64,000 nucleotides of DNA from Paenibacillus sp. J2TS4 (GTDB taxonomy: Bacteria > Bacillota > Bacilli > Paenibacillales > NBRC-103111), in the NCBI RefSeq assembly GCF_018403245.1, contig NZ_BOSH01000020.1, forward strand, positions 1 through 64,000, written 5' to 3'. The translations under genes and the position numbers were made by a program. Positions 1 to 8,641 of this stretch are shown here, piece after piece. Within the stretch, counting starts at the first letter, position 1, and every line of letters starts with the position of its first letter. Under the pieces are notes generated by a model. It did no database searches and had not been told where the DNA came from. It saw nothing but the letters and a program-made list of their open reading frames with translations.

Positions 1-112
1 GACGATGGCGGAGGGGCACCACGCGTACCCATCCCGAACACGACCGTTAAGCCCTCCAGCGCCGATGGTACTTGGACCGCAGGGTCCTGGGAGAGTAGGA
101 CGTTGCCAAGCG
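1..112 (+). rRNA. rrf: 5S ribosomal RNA, 5' end cut by window edge
   Basis: The sequence carries the standard bacterial 5S core: CCCATCCCGAACACG near 28-43, the GCGCCGATGGTACTTGG region near 58-75, and a 3' end pairing region finishing at GCCAAGC. About 5 to 8 bases of the usual 5' end are missing because the window starts inside the gene. It is the last gene of an rRNA operon whose 16S and 23S genes must lie upstream. The sequence matches my memory of Paenibacillus 5S RNA, one of the reasons for the taxonomic guess. Confidence 0.93.
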
Positions 113-218
113 GATATATCAAAGAAGCTAGCTCGACCCAAGCAGTGGTTTTCGATGCCGACCTCGAAGTGATTCGAGAAGTGGCTCAACCGGTGCGGAA
201 GGACGTGGCCAAGCGAAT

Positions 219-255
219 AAGCCTTGCCGGCTAGGATGCCGGTGGGGCTTTTTTT
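219..255 (+). terminator. rRNA operon terminator
   Basis: A two-part stem pairs AAGCC with GGCTT and CCGGC with GCCGG, and a run of seven T follows. It lies about 105 bp after 5S. I see no tRNA between 5S and this site. Confidence 0.8.
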
Positions 256-367
256 CTATTTGTCGTGTTCCATTTGCAGATTTCCTTTGTGTAGCATATT
301 CCGCTTTCCCATTATGAAATGGGCGGATAAACTCTTGAGGTGTGGGGCGCTTTGCGGCGTTGGCAAG

Positions 368-422
368 TCCAGTTTCGTTACACTGGAAAAAGCTTCGTTT
401 TCGCAGCTACAGCGATCTGTAG
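368..422 (+). repeat. Interspersed repeat, copy 1 of 2
   Basis: This 55-bp unit runs from TCCAGTTTCGTTA to CTGTAG and recurs at 1065-1119 with roughly 85% identity by eye. Its first 18 bases form a small inverted repeat (CCAGT...ACTGG). Shorter fragments of the TTTCGTTA core occur near 750, 945, 1000, 1120 and 1232, some on the other strand. Confidence 0.7.
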
Positions 423-584
423 CAAACGGTCGATTCATTGTGGAACCGGCGGTGGATAAGACAAGACGATAGATAAAACGATTTAGATTTGCGAAAAAGC
501 TCAACGGCTATACAGCACAAAATGAAACGGTAACGGTTATGAATGACCATTAGCCGCCAAATGAGACCATTTCTTTTTTCTGAC

Positions 585-713
585 GGACATCGTTGTCCAT
601 TACACGGGAACATCTCTCCATTTCGCTTCTTTTTCTCCGCTAACGGTCATGGGTGTCCATTATCTTCTCGAAAAGCCCTTTTTCGCCGGATAGCAGACAT
701 AAGTGTCCGCTAC
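585..713 (+). repeat. Three degenerate GACAT-GTGTCC repeats
   Basis: Three related units lie at about 585-603, 644-663 and 693-713, roughly 50 to 60 bp apart. Each has a small inverted repeat of the form GGACAT-(3-5 nt)-TGTCC followed by atta/gcta. T-rich stretches separate them. Function unknown. Confidence 0.55.
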
Positions 714-739
714 CATTCAACGTGTAATTTTTTCAATCA

Positions 740-776
740 CCCTCTGTAGTTTCGTTAGCGAAACTACAGAGGGTTT
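740..776 (+). repeat. Perfect 15-bp stem hairpin
   Basis: CCCTCTGTAGTTTCG at 740-754 and its exact complement at 759-773 enclose a TTAG loop, then TTT. The arms include the TTTCG motif of the surrounding repeat family. It could act as a weak terminator, but no gene precedes it. Confidence 0.75.
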
Positions 777-1064
777 CCACGCATATGGCGACCGATGCTA
801 AGTCAGCGCCACTGAACCACTATTCATGCGTGGCAGCCCAAATGTCGTTCGAAATATCGGCGTTGTTTGCCGCGCGGCGCTGGCAATGGAATGGGTAGAC
901 CATCGCCATCACTTGCTCGCTCTTTTTCGAAACCGATATGCCGCTAACGAAACTGGAACGTCTTATTTGGCTAAAATGAGGGGATTTTAAAATGTAACGA
1001 AACTGGGAGTCGCTATTTACCTGAAAAGAGGCGAAATGACCTCTGAAGTGGGTCAATAACGTTA

Positions 1065-1119
1065 TCCAGTTTCGTTACCATGGAAAAAGACTCGTTTTTG
1101 CGGCTATAGCGATGTGTAG
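1065..1119 (+). repeat. Interspersed repeat, copy 2 of 2
   Basis: Second copy of the 55-bp unit at 368-422, with about eight substitutions. Both copies keep the TGGAAAAAG centre and the GCGAT.TGTAG end. Confidence 0.7.
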
Positions 1120-1539
1120 TTCCGTTAGCGATACTGGGTTTGGCAATACTAGGCCACCGATCTCGCATGTGGCGTTCGAATGAGGCGCTGCCTAATCAAT
1201 ACTGAGCGGTTGGTTGCACCGGTGGGAGGGGAATGTTCCGTTAGTGCTACTGGGCCGCGCTGACCTTGCCTGCCTTGCCGGTGAGGCTTTTTCCGTCAGA
1301 GGAGATTTAATCGTCCGTGCTGTGAATTTTTACTTAACGAAGGCTTGTCACAGCTTTATTGAATAAAACGGTTAGGAGCAACCGACAATATGAAAAGAGT
1401 CGCCTCACTGGATTGAGCGATACGGTTTCCCGCTAGAAGCTAACGCAAGTGCGTCCGAAAATCCCGTTTTTTGTATACCAATTCCAGCTTTATGTGGAAT
1501 AACCATCTCTCGATCGGAGGCGGATTTTTATCCTGAAAA

Positions 1540-1845
1540 ATGAAATGCCTCTCTTAGTTGGATTTAGATTAATGGGCGGAATGCCTCTCTCGATCGGTGA
1601 GCAGATTTTTATGCTTAAAAATGAAATGCCTCTCTTAGTTGGATTTAGATTAATGGGCGGAATGCCTCTCTTGATCGGTGAGCAGATTTTTATGCTGAAA
1701 AATGAAATGCCCTCTCTTGGTTGGATTTAGATTAATGGGCGGAATGCCTCTCTCGATCGGGGGCGGATTTTTCATCCTGAAAAATGAAGTGCCTCTCTTA
1801 GTTGGATTTAGATTAATGGGCGAATGCCTCTCTTGATCGTGGAAG
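1540..1845 (+). repeat. Tandem repeat, 81-bp unit, about 4 copies
   Basis: Copies start at 1540, 1621, 1702 and 1784, so the period is 81, 81 and 82 bp. Each has ATGAAATGCCTCTCTTAG, then TTGGATTTAGATTAATGGG, then a second GAATGCCTCTCT..GATCG half-unit. The half-unit recurs within each copy, so the array looks built from a smaller duplicated module. 81 is divisible by 3, so an open frame crosses the first copies, but one-base changes break it and there is no ribosome binding site; I do not regard it as coding. Echoes of the motif appear at 7041-7110. Confidence 0.85.
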
Positions 1846-1945
1846 CGAGTTTTTTTAGATCGGAGAACGAATGGAAGGTCGCTTGGGATGAGCCGACGAC
1901 TTATTGCTCTTTTCCATGAAGTTTCCATAAAAAAATAAAAAACTA

Positions 1946-1973
1946 TTGGCAAATTAAAAAAACATGATATAAT
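1946..1973 (+). promoter_or_regulatory. ctsR operon promoter (sigma-A, extended -10)
   Basis: The -35 TTGGCA (1946-1951) and the perfect -10 TATAAT (1968-1973) are 16 bp apart. A TGA directly before the -10 makes it an extended -10. The CtsR box follows immediately. Confidence 0.85.
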
Positions 1974-1981
1974 AAACTTAA

Positions 1982-2003
1982 AGTCAAAGATAGTCAAAGT
2001 CAA
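1982..2003 (+). promoter_or_regulatory. CtsR operator
   Basis: AGTCAAA-GAT-AGTCAAA (1982-1998) matches the known CtsR heptad direct repeat with a 3-nt spacer, and a third partial AGTCAA overlaps its end. It sits just downstream of the -10, over the expected start of transcription, as in autoregulated ctsR operons. Confidence 0.9.
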
Positions 2004-2141
2004 CGAAAAAGCAATTCATATTAGAGTAACTAATTTAGCATTTGAGGCACTTAGCATGTTTGCATTGTCTTAGGTAAAGGAAACAATGAGCGTGAGCGCA
2101 TAATATGGGTTTATTTCATGTTAGAAGTGAGGGATGGAGCC

Positions 2142-2603
2142 ATGCGTAACGCCTCGGAAATCATCGAACAGTATCTTAAGCAATCCTTGCTGCAGAGTCC
2201 AAACGGCGTCATTGAAATTCAACGGAATGAGCTGGCGGAGCAATTTCAATGCGTCCCTTCGCAAATTAATTATGTCATCAGCACCCGTTTTACACTTGAA
2301 AAAGGTTACATCGTGGAAAGCAAGCGCGGCGGGGGAGGCTATATCCGGATTCAGAAAGTGTCCATTGGCAAACAGGGCACTATTTTGGATTATATTTTGC
2401 GAACGGTCATCGACTCCATTGATCAGACGACTTCTGAAGGTCTGGTTTATCAGCTAGAAGAAGGAGGATTTATTTCACGGAGAGAGGCCAAATTAATTAA
2501 AGCGGCAATTTCAAGAGAGGTATTAGTGGTTAAACTACCCTTAAGGGATGAAATTCGGGCCAAAATTTTGAAGTCCATGTTGTTAGCTTTATTGAGTAAA
2601 TAA
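2142..2603 (+). CDS. ctsR: Transcriptional repressor CtsR
   Basis: CtsR represses clp and heat-shock genes by binding heptad repeats. The 153-residue protein has the winged helix-turn-helix with the family hallmarks QCVPSQINYVI, TRFT and ESKRGGGGYIRI (the glycine-rich beta-wing), then the C-terminal dimerisation domain with REAK and RDE[LI]RA. The start at 2142 gives the usual N-terminus (RNASEIIEQYLKQ) with GAGG 9 bp upstream; an ATG at 2118 in frame is less likely. It is first in ctsR-mcsA-mcsB-clpC and its own operator lies in the promoter, so it is autoregulated. The glycine-rich loop is the known temperature sensor and the target region of McsB phosphorylation. Confidence 0.95.
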   Translation: MRNASEIIEQYLKQSLLQSPNGVIEIQRNELAEQFQCVPSQINYVISTRFTLEKGYIVESKRGGGGYIRIQKVSIGKQGTILDYILRTVIDSIDQTTSEGLVYQLEEGGFISRREAKLIKAAISREVLVVKLPLRDEIRAKILKSMLLALLSK

Positions 2604-2677
2604 CAATAATTAAGAAAGAAAACGGAAAAACAACCGCTTTTCATAACGCATGAATAGCAATAAGGAGGGTGGATTTC

Positions 2678-3196
2678 ATGAATTGTCAAGAATGTGGTAA
2701 AAAACCGGCCTCTCTACATTTTACGAAAATCGTCAACGGAGAGAAGACAGAATTCCATCTCTGTGAAGCCTGTGCCCGGGAAAAAGGCGAGATGATTCCA
2801 GGGACTCCTAACGGTTTTTCCATTCATAATTTGCTTTCCGGCCTGCTGGATTTCGATCCTTCATCTCATAGCTCTCTCGGCACGAAACCGCAGACACTTC
2901 GCTGTGAGGAATGCGGATTGACCTATTCTCAATTCAGCAAGCTTGGACGGTTCGGCTGCAGCTCCTGTTACCGGCATTTTTCAGAACGGCTCGATCCTTT
3001 GTTCAAAAGGGTGCATGGCAATATATCCCACGTCGGCAAGGTTCCCAAACGTTCAGGTGGAATTATTAAATACAAAAGAGAAATTGAAAATTTGAAGCAA
3101 GAGCTGTCCAAAACCATCGAGCTGGAGGAATTCGAGCAAGCAGCCAGAATCAGAGATCGCATTCGAGACTTGGAAAAAAGAATGGCGGAATTTTAA
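2678..3196 (+). CDS. mcsA: McsA, zinc-binding activator of McsB kinase
   Basis: McsA (172 aa) activates the protein-arginine kinase McsB and links it to ClpC. Two zinc-type modules are visible: CQECGKKP with CEAC near residues 3-34, and CEECG with CSSC near 75-98. The C-terminus is a UVR-type helical hairpin (about 130-170) like those of UvrB/UvrC and of the ClpC middle domain. An in-frame GTG at 2669 lies inside the ribosome binding site AAGGAGGGTGG, so ATG 2678 is the start. It lies 74 bp after ctsR and 21 bp before mcsB. Confidence 0.95.
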   Translation: MNCQECGKKPASLHFTKIVNGEKTEFHLCEACAREKGEMIPGTPNGFSIHNLLSGLLDFDPSSHSSLGTKPQTLRCEECGLTYSQFSKLGRFGCSSCYRHFSERLDPLFKRVHGNISHVGKVPKRSGGIIKYKREIENLKQELSKTIELEEFEQAARIRDRIRDLEKRMAEF

Positions 3197-3217
3197 TAAC
3201 AGTAAGGAGGGGGCCAA

Positions 3218-4276
3218 ATGCCTGGGCGTTACACAAGTGAAGCATTAAGCGAGTGGATGAAAGATAATGGACCGGATTCCGATATCGTAATCAGCAGCCG
3301 CATCCGGATAGCTCGTAATTTACGCTCATATCCTTTTCCGATGCTGGCCACCAATCAACAATCCAAAGAAGTGTTGGACAAAATAACCGAGGTTTTGTCC
3401 AATGAGGAATTGGCGCAGATTAGTGAACTGGAGACGATGTCCCTGGCCGATTTGAGCGATTTGGATAAACGGGTGCTGGTCGAAAAACACCTCATTAGTC
3501 CCAGCCTGGCCAATGAATCACGCAATGGCGCGGTAATTCTGAGTAAGAACGAGTCGATCAGCATTATGGTGAATGAAGAGGATCATCTCCGGATTCAGGT
3601 GCTCTGCTCCGGTTTTCAGATTAAAGAGGCTTGGGATCTGGCTAATCAGTTTGATGATATTTTTGAAAGTCAGTTGAACTACGCTTTCGATGAGAAAAGA
3701 GGCTACCTGACCAGCTGCCCGACCAATGTAGGGACGGGCATTAGAGCCTCCGTCATGATCCATCTTCCCGCACTGGTTCTTACGCAGCAAATCAATCGCA
3801 TCCTGTCGGCGATTACCCAGGTTGGTCTGGCGGTGAGAGGACTTTATGGCGAAGGCAGCGAAGCAACCGGGAACCTGTTCCAAATATCCAATCAGATCAC
3901 ATTAGGCCAAACCGAGGAAGAAATCATCGACAATTTGTATAGTGTCGTTCGTCAGATTATCGAGCATGAGAGAGCCGCAAGAGCAAGGCTGCAAGAGGAG
4001 TCCCGGCACCGTCTGACGGATCGGGTTAATCGATCCTACGGCATTTTGTCTCACGCCGTCATTATGGATTCCAAGGAAGCCGCTCAGCGTCTGTCCGATG
4101 TTCGCCTGGGTATCGATCTGGGTATTATAACTAACCTGTCCGCTAAGGTGTTAAATGAACTGATGGTCATGACCCAGCCAGGGTTCCTGCAGCAGTATGC
4201 AGGTAAGAAGCTATCTCCGGAGGACCGGGATATTCGCAGGGCACAATTAATTAGAGAGCGGTTTGTCCATACTTGA
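3218..4276 (+). CDS. mcsB: Protein-arginine kinase McsB
   Basis: McsB phosphorylates arginine residues, marking proteins for ClpCP and inactivating CtsR. At 352 aa it has normal length and the ATP:guanido phosphotransferase fold: an SSRIRIARNL start motif near residue 26, NEEDH near 119, CPTNVGTG with Cys167, and EGSEATGNLFQIS with Glu212. Cys167 and Glu212 fall at the positions known to be essential in characterised McsB proteins, so it should be active. Its ATG follows TAAGGAGGGGG. It is co-transcribed with ctsR, mcsA and clpC. Confidence 0.96.
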   Translation: MPGRYTSEALSEWMKDNGPDSDIVISSRIRIARNLRSYPFPMLATNQQSKEVLDKITEVLSNEELAQISELETMSLADLSDLDKRVLVEKHLISPSLANESRNGAVILSKNESISIMVNEEDHLRIQVLCSGFQIKEAWDLANQFDDIFESQLNYAFDEKRGYLTSCPTNVGTGIRASVMIHLPALVLTQQINRILSAITQVGLAVRGLYGEGSEATGNLFQISNQITLGQTEEEIIDNLYSVVRQIIEHERAARARLQEESRHRLTDRVNRSYGILSHAVIMDSKEAAQRLSDVRLGIDLGIITNLSAKVLNELMVMTQPGFLQQYAGKKLSPEDRDIRRAQLIRERFVHT

Positions 4277-4360
4277 CCTGATTGATTTGTTACCCCGCAT
4301 GGCGTAAGGGTAAAGGCAGTTATAATCTGTTTGTAATAACCATATTTGGAGGTGTATTCT

Positions 4361-6787
4361 ATGATGTTTGGAAGATTTACGGAGCGTGCACAAAAGGTTC
4401 TGGCATTAGCGCAAGAAGAAGCTGTCCGTTTGGGACATAACAATATTGGTACCGAGCATATTCTGCTGGGTCTTATTCGCGAAGGCGAAGGCATCGCAGC
4501 CAAAGCGCTTGTCGCTCTAGGCTTGGGTCTGGAAAAAATTCAGGACGAAGTAGAAGCGTTAATCGGACGCGGACAAGAGCAGCCGAGTAATTTCGCTTAC
4601 ACCCCCCGGGCCAAAAAGGTGATTGAGCTTTCGATGGACGAAGCCCGCAAGCTGGGACATACTTATGTAGGCACCGAGCATATTCTACTCGGACTTATTC
4701 GAGAAGGTGAAGGAGTGGCGGCAAGGGTTTTGAATAACCTCGGAATTTCCCTGAACAAAGCCCGTCAACAAGTACTGCAGCTTCTGGGCAGCAGTGAAGT
4801 TGTCTCCTCCAACCATGGCACCCCGGCGAACGTGAATACTCCGACATTGGATAGCTTGGCAAGAGATCTAACCGCCATAGCTAAAGAAAGCAACCTTGAT
4901 CCGGTCATCGGGCGTAATAAGGAAATTGAGCGTGTCATTCAGGTTCTGAGCCGGCGAACGAAGAACAATCCGGTATTGATCGGCGAGCCTGGAGTAGGAA
5001 AGACAGCCATTGCGGAAGGTTTGGCACAGAAAATTATTCATAACGAAATCCCCGAAACGCTGCGGGATAAAAGAGTGATGACTCTGGATATGGGCTCAGT
5101 TGTAGCGGGTACCAAATATCGGGGAGAATTTGAAGACCGGCTGAAAAAGATTATGGATGAAATTCGCCAAGCCGGCAATATTATTCTCTTCATCGACGAA
5201 CTGCATACTTTGATCGGTGCTGGCGGAGCGGAAGGAGCTATTGACGCCTCCAATATCCTCAAACCGTCCTTGGCGCGGGGAGAACTTCAATGTATCGGTG
5301 CGACGACACTCGATGAATATCGCAAGTACATTGAGAAAGATGCTGCATTGGAAAGACGTTTTCAACCGATTATGGTCGATCAGCCGTCTCCGGAAGAAGC
5401 GATTCAAATTCTGCACGGTTTGAGAGATCGTTATGAAGCTCACCACCGTGTCAAAATTTCCGATGAATCCATTGAAGCGGCAGTGAAATTATCCGACCGC
5501 TACATTACCGATCGTTTCCTGCCGGATAAAGCGATTGACCTGATTGACGAGGCCGGTTCCAAAGTAAGACTTCGTTCTTACACCGTACCGCCGAATCTGA
5601 AAGAGCTGGAGAGCAAACTGGAGGATATTCGCAAGGAGAAAGACTCCGCGGTGCAGAGCCAGGAATTTGAAAAGGCGGCATCGCTTCGCGACACCGAGCA
5701 AAAGCTGCGCGAAGAGCTGGAAGTGACGAAGAATGAATGGAAGGAAAAGCAAGGCCGAACCGATTCGGAGGTAACTCCCGAAGATATCGCTCAGGTTGTG
5801 GCCAGCTGGACGGGAATCCCGGTAAGCAAGCTGAAAGAAGAAGAGACCGAACGTCTGTTGAAAATGGAGGATATCCTTCATAATCGGGTTATCGGGCAAT
5901 CGGAAGCGGTCAAAGCTGTTAGCCGGGCTATCCGCAGAGCGCGTGCCGGCCTTAAAGATCCCAAAAGACCGATGGGATCGTTTATCTTCCTCGGGCCGAC
6001 CGGTGTCGGGAAAACCGAGCTCGCCAGAGCGCTTGCCGAATCCTTATTCGGGGACGAGAATGCTGTCATTCGCATCGATATGTCGGAATATATGGAGAAG
6101 CACTCCACTTCTCGTCTGGTCGGAGCGCCTCCGGGATACGTCGGGTATGACGAAGGAGGTCAATTGACCGAGAAAGTCCGCCGCAAACCGTATTCGGTCG
6201 TACTGCTCGACGAGATTGAAAAAGCGCATCCGGAAGTTTTCAACATTCTTCTTCAGGTACTGGAAGACGGCCGTTTGACCGACTCCAAAGGACGAACTGT
6301 CGATTTCCGCAACACTCTGATCATCATGACCTCGAACGTCGGAGCGGAGATGATTAAGAAGAACACATCTCTTGGCTTTACAGTAGTTGAGGACAACGCC
6401 AAGGATTACAATAACATGCGGGACAAAGTGATGTCTGAGCTGAAGAAAAGCTTCCGTCCGGAATTCCTTAACCGGATCGATGAGATCATCGTATTCCACT
6501 CCTTGGACGAGAAGCATATTGCTCAAATCGTCACCCTGATGTCGGAAGAGCTGCGGAAGCGGCTTAAGGAGCAGGAAGTAGATTTCGTGCTTACCGACGC
6601 AGCCAAAGACTTCCTGGCTAAGGAAGGGTACGATCCGGCGTATGGAGCAAGACCATTGCGCAGAGCGATTCAGAAGCATATCGAGGATCGCCTGTCGGAG
6701 GAACTGCTTAAAGGCAATATTGCCAAAGGGGATACGCTGACGATTGATGAAAAGGATGGAGAACTGCTGGTCACTCAATCCAAGTAA
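4361..6787 (+). CDS. clpC: ATP-dependent Clp protease ATPase subunit ClpC
   Basis: ClpC is the AAA+ unfoldase that feeds substrates to ClpP; it also recognises arginine-phosphorylated proteins. The 808-aa protein has two N-terminal Clp repeats (about 3-140, each with GTEHILLGL), D1 with Walker A GEPGVGKT at 208-215, a UVR-containing middle domain at about 414-450 (the McsA/MecA docking site), and D2 with GPTGVGKT at 545-552. An upstream TTG at 4346 overlaps the ribosome binding site GGAGGTG, so ATG 4361 is preferred and gives the canonical MMFGRFTERAQ. It is last in the operon, followed by a terminator. clpP is not in the window. Confidence 0.97.
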   Translation: MMFGRFTERAQKVLALAQEEAVRLGHNNIGTEHILLGLIREGEGIAAKALVALGLGLEKIQDEVEALIGRGQEQPSNFAYTPRAKKVIELSMDEARKLGHTYVGTEHILLGLIREGEGVAARVLNNLGISLNKARQQVLQLLGSSEVVSSNHGTPANVNTPTLDSLARDLTAIAKESNLDPVIGRNKEIERVIQVLSRRTKNNPVLIGEPGVGKTAIAEGLAQKIIHNEIPETLRDKRVMTLDMGSVVAGTKYRGEFEDRLKKIMDEIRQAGNIILFIDELHTLIGAGGAEGAIDASNILKPSLARGELQCIGATTLDEYRKYIEKDAALERRFQPIMVDQPSPEEAIQILHGLRDRYEAHHRVKISDESIEAAVKLSDRYITDRFLPDKAIDLIDEAGSKVRLRSYTVPPNLKELESKLEDIRKEKDSAVQSQEFEKAASLRDTEQKLREELEVTKNEWKEKQGRTDSEVTPEDIAQVVASWTGIPVSKLKEEETERLLKMEDILHNRVIGQSEAVKAVSRAIRRARAGLKDPKRPMGSFIFLGPTGVGKTELARALAESLFGDENAVIRIDMSEYMEKHSTSRLVGAPPGYVGYDEGGQLTEKVRRKPYSVVLLDEIEKAHPEVFNILLQVLEDGRLTDSKGRTVDFRNTLIIMTSNVGAEMIKKNTSLGFTVVEDNAKDYNNMRDKVMSELKKSFRPEFLNRIDEIIVFHSLDEKHIAQIVTLMSEELRKRLKEQEVDFVLTDAAKDFLAKEGYDPAYGARPLRRAIQKHIEDRLSEELLKGNIAKGDTLTIDEKDGELLVTQSK

Positions 6788-6852
6788 GAAGAGGGGCATG
6801 GTCAGCTCCGATCCATAGATCAACATGATGTAACTTCATTTGGAATACTATG

Positions 6853-6899
6853 AAAAAGCGTCTCTTTAATCGGATAAATCGGTTAGAGAGGCGCTTTTT
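6853..6899 (+). terminator. clpC operon terminator
   Basis: AAAAAGCGTCTCTT pairs with GAGAGGCGCTTTTT (one G-T pair) across a loop of about 19 nt. The A-rich and T-rich ends make it potentially bidirectional. Confidence 0.85.
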
Positions 6900-7182
6900 A
6901 CTACATGTAAAGGCTCCAAAACCGATATCAGTGGCGGCTTGACGAAATAAATGTTTCACGGGCTTTCTAAAAATGCGCTCTATTTTCTACCTTTTGTGAA
7001 AAATCGATGATTTCGCCAAATCCATTTTCGGGGAAAAAGGTTGGATTTAAGAGGCATTTTTGATTGGGTAACTGCTGGATTTAGGGGCGCTTTTGCCCCG
7101 TGCTTGGATCAAGCGGGATGGATACACCAGCCGGATTTTACTTACGGTTTAGGTATGAAATCGGCAGAGGGGTTTTCACCCG
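6900..7182. other. Intergenic stretch with repeat remnants
   Basis: No gene seen. Between 6965 and 7110 there are short recurring pieces (GTTGGATTTAAGAGGCATTTT, then CTGGATTTAGGGGCGCTTTT) resembling the motif of the 1540-1845 tandem array. The rest is unremarkable. Confidence 0.5.
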
Positions 7183-7211
7183 TTGAAGGACATGGTAAAC
7201 TTTGATATAAA
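7183..7211 (+). promoter_or_regulatory. Probable radA promoter
   Basis: TTGAAG (7183-7188) and TATAAA (7206-7211) are 17 bp apart, with TGA directly before the -10. It lies 36 bp before the radA ATG. Confidence 0.65.
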
Positions 7212-7246
7212 TGTTTGTTTTTTATTGAAGATAGGAGAACCCTCCA

Positions 7247-8614
7247 ATGGCTAAACAGAAGACGAAATTTTGCTGTCAGGAATGCGGCTATGAGTCGCCT
7301 AAGTGGCTGGGCAAATGCCCGGGTTGCCAGTCTTGGAACAGCATGGTTGAAGAAATAGAGACCGTAATTAAAACCCAGGGGATCGCTTCATCGTTAATTC
7401 AGACCAAAGAAAAGGCCGTTTCCATTATAGATATAGAAAGTACACGAGAACCGCGAATCGATACGAATAACCGGGAATTAAACCGTGTACTGGGCGGAGG
7501 GGTCGTTCCCGGCTCCCTTATTCTGGTAGGCGGGGATCCAGGGATTGGCAAATCAACGCTGCTGCTGCAAACCTCTTACGCTCTAACTAAAAATAATCTT
7601 CGTGTGCTCTACATTTCCGGCGAGGAATCTGCCCGCCAAACCAAGCTTAGAGCGGATCGGCTCGCGGCCTCCTCCCCCCTTCTATATGTCCTTTGTGAAA
7701 CGAATTTTGAACATATATCCGCCGCTATCGATGAAGTGCAGCCTGATTTTCTAGTGATGGATTCGATCCAGACGGTGTATCATCCCGCTGTCGCGTCGGC
7801 CCCGGGCAGCGTTTCGCAGGTACGGGAATGTACCGCCCACTTTATGAGAATAGCTAAAGTGAAAGGAATCGCCACCGTCCTTGTTGGTCATGTGACCAAA
7901 GAAGGGGCGATTGCCGGACCGCGTCTGCTCGAACATATGGTCGATTGCGTCTTGTACTTCGAAGGGGAGCGCCACCATACGTACAGGCTGCTTAGAGCAG
8001 TCAAGAACCGGTTCGGATCGACTAATGAAATCGGAATTTTTGAAATGACCGAAGCGGGCTTAATGGAAGTTAACAATCCATCGGAGCTGTTTCTGTCCGA
8101 GCGGCCGGTAGGAGCTTCGGGCTCCGCCGTAGCGGCCAGCATGGAAGGGACTCGGCCGATGCTTGTGGAATTGCAGGCGTTGGTCGCATCGACTAACTTT
8201 CCGTCGCCCCGAAGAATGTCCGCAGGTTTTGACCACAACCGTTTATCGTTAATCATCGCGGTTCTGGAGAAGAGAATCGGGTTGGTTCTGCAGAGCCAGG
8301 ATGTGTATTTGAACGTAGCTGGTGGGGTCAAGCTGGATGAGCCGGCTGTAGATTTGGCTGTAGCCGTCAGCATTGCCTCGAGCTTTCGCGATCATCCGGT
8401 CGAGCCGGACGTTGTCGTCTTCGGGGAGATCGGATTGACTGGCGAGGTCAGAGGAGTGTCAAGGATAGATCAGCGGGTTAAGGAAGCTCAGAAGCTTGGG
8501 TTCAAAAGAGTGATTATGCCGGAAAAGAGTTTGAAGGGCTGGACGCCCCCAAATCAGATTGATATTGTTGGCGTCACCACCGTCTCCGAGGCTCTGGCTG
8601 CGGTAATGCGATAA
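7247..8614 (+). CDS. radA: DNA repair protein RadA
   Basis: RadA is a RecA-like ATPase/helicase that processes recombination intermediates. At 455 aa it has all family parts in order: a CxxC...CxxC zinc finger (Cys10, 13, 24, 27), Walker A GGDPGIGKST at 95-104, the KNRFG motif at 253-257, and a C-terminal Lon-protease-like domain without the proteolytic dyad (about 270-455). The ATG follows ATAGGAGAACC. It begins a radA-disA-pssA group 27 bp from disA; the radA-disA pairing is widespread in Firmicutes. Confidence 0.96.
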   Translation: MAKQKTKFCCQECGYESPKWLGKCPGCQSWNSMVEEIETVIKTQGIASSLIQTKEKAVSIIDIESTREPRIDTNNRELNRVLGGGVVPGSLILVGGDPGIGKSTLLLQTSYALTKNNLRVLYISGEESARQTKLRADRLAASSPLLYVLCETNFEHISAAIDEVQPDFLVMDSIQTVYHPAVASAPGSVSQVRECTAHFMRIAKVKGIATVLVGHVTKEGAIAGPRLLEHMVDCVLYFEGERHHTYRLLRAVKNRFGSTNEIGIFEMTEAGLMEVNNPSELFLSERPVGASGSAVAASMEGTRPMLVELQALVASTNFPSPRRMSAGFDHNRLSLIIAVLEKRIGLVLQSQDVYLNVAGGVKLDEPAVDLAVAVSIASSFRDHPVEPDVVVFGEIGLTGEVRGVSRIDQRVKEAQKLGFKRVIMPEKSLKGWTPPNQIDIVGVTTVSEALAAVMR

Positions 8615-8641
8615 ATGATGAACAGTTGCGAGGGGGCTAAC

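Larger units (their letters stand above)
256..1945. other. Gene-poor repeat-rich region after rRNA operon
   Basis: No credible gene is visible in 1.7 kb. The short open frames lack good ribosome binding sites, overlap on both strands and contain the repeats. The stretch holds recurring AGTTTCGTTA / TAACGAAACT motifs, a 55-bp direct repeat pair, three degenerate GACAT..GTGTCC units, one perfect hairpin and an 81-bp tandem array, each listed separately. It separates the rRNA operon from the ctsR promoter. Confidence 0.75.

Noticed and set aside
113..218. Possible tRNA gene after 5S
   Set aside because: I could not fold a cloverleaf or find a TTCGANTC-type T-loop in the right place.
1545..1730. 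Open frame encoding 27-residue repeats
   Set aside because: Produced by the 81-bp period of the tandem repeat. One-base changes break it, and there is no ribosome binding site.
1650..2003. 117-residue minus-strand frame before ctsR
   Set aside because: Runs from the CtsR operator and ctsR promoter back through the tandem repeats; no coding signs.
4298..4326. Possible separate clpC promoter (TATAAT at 4321)
   Set aside because: No acceptable -35 lies 16 to 18 bp upstream, so I did not list it.
6044..6826. 260-residue open frame antisense to clpC
   Set aside because: Overlaps a certain gene over nearly its whole length; no homology seen.
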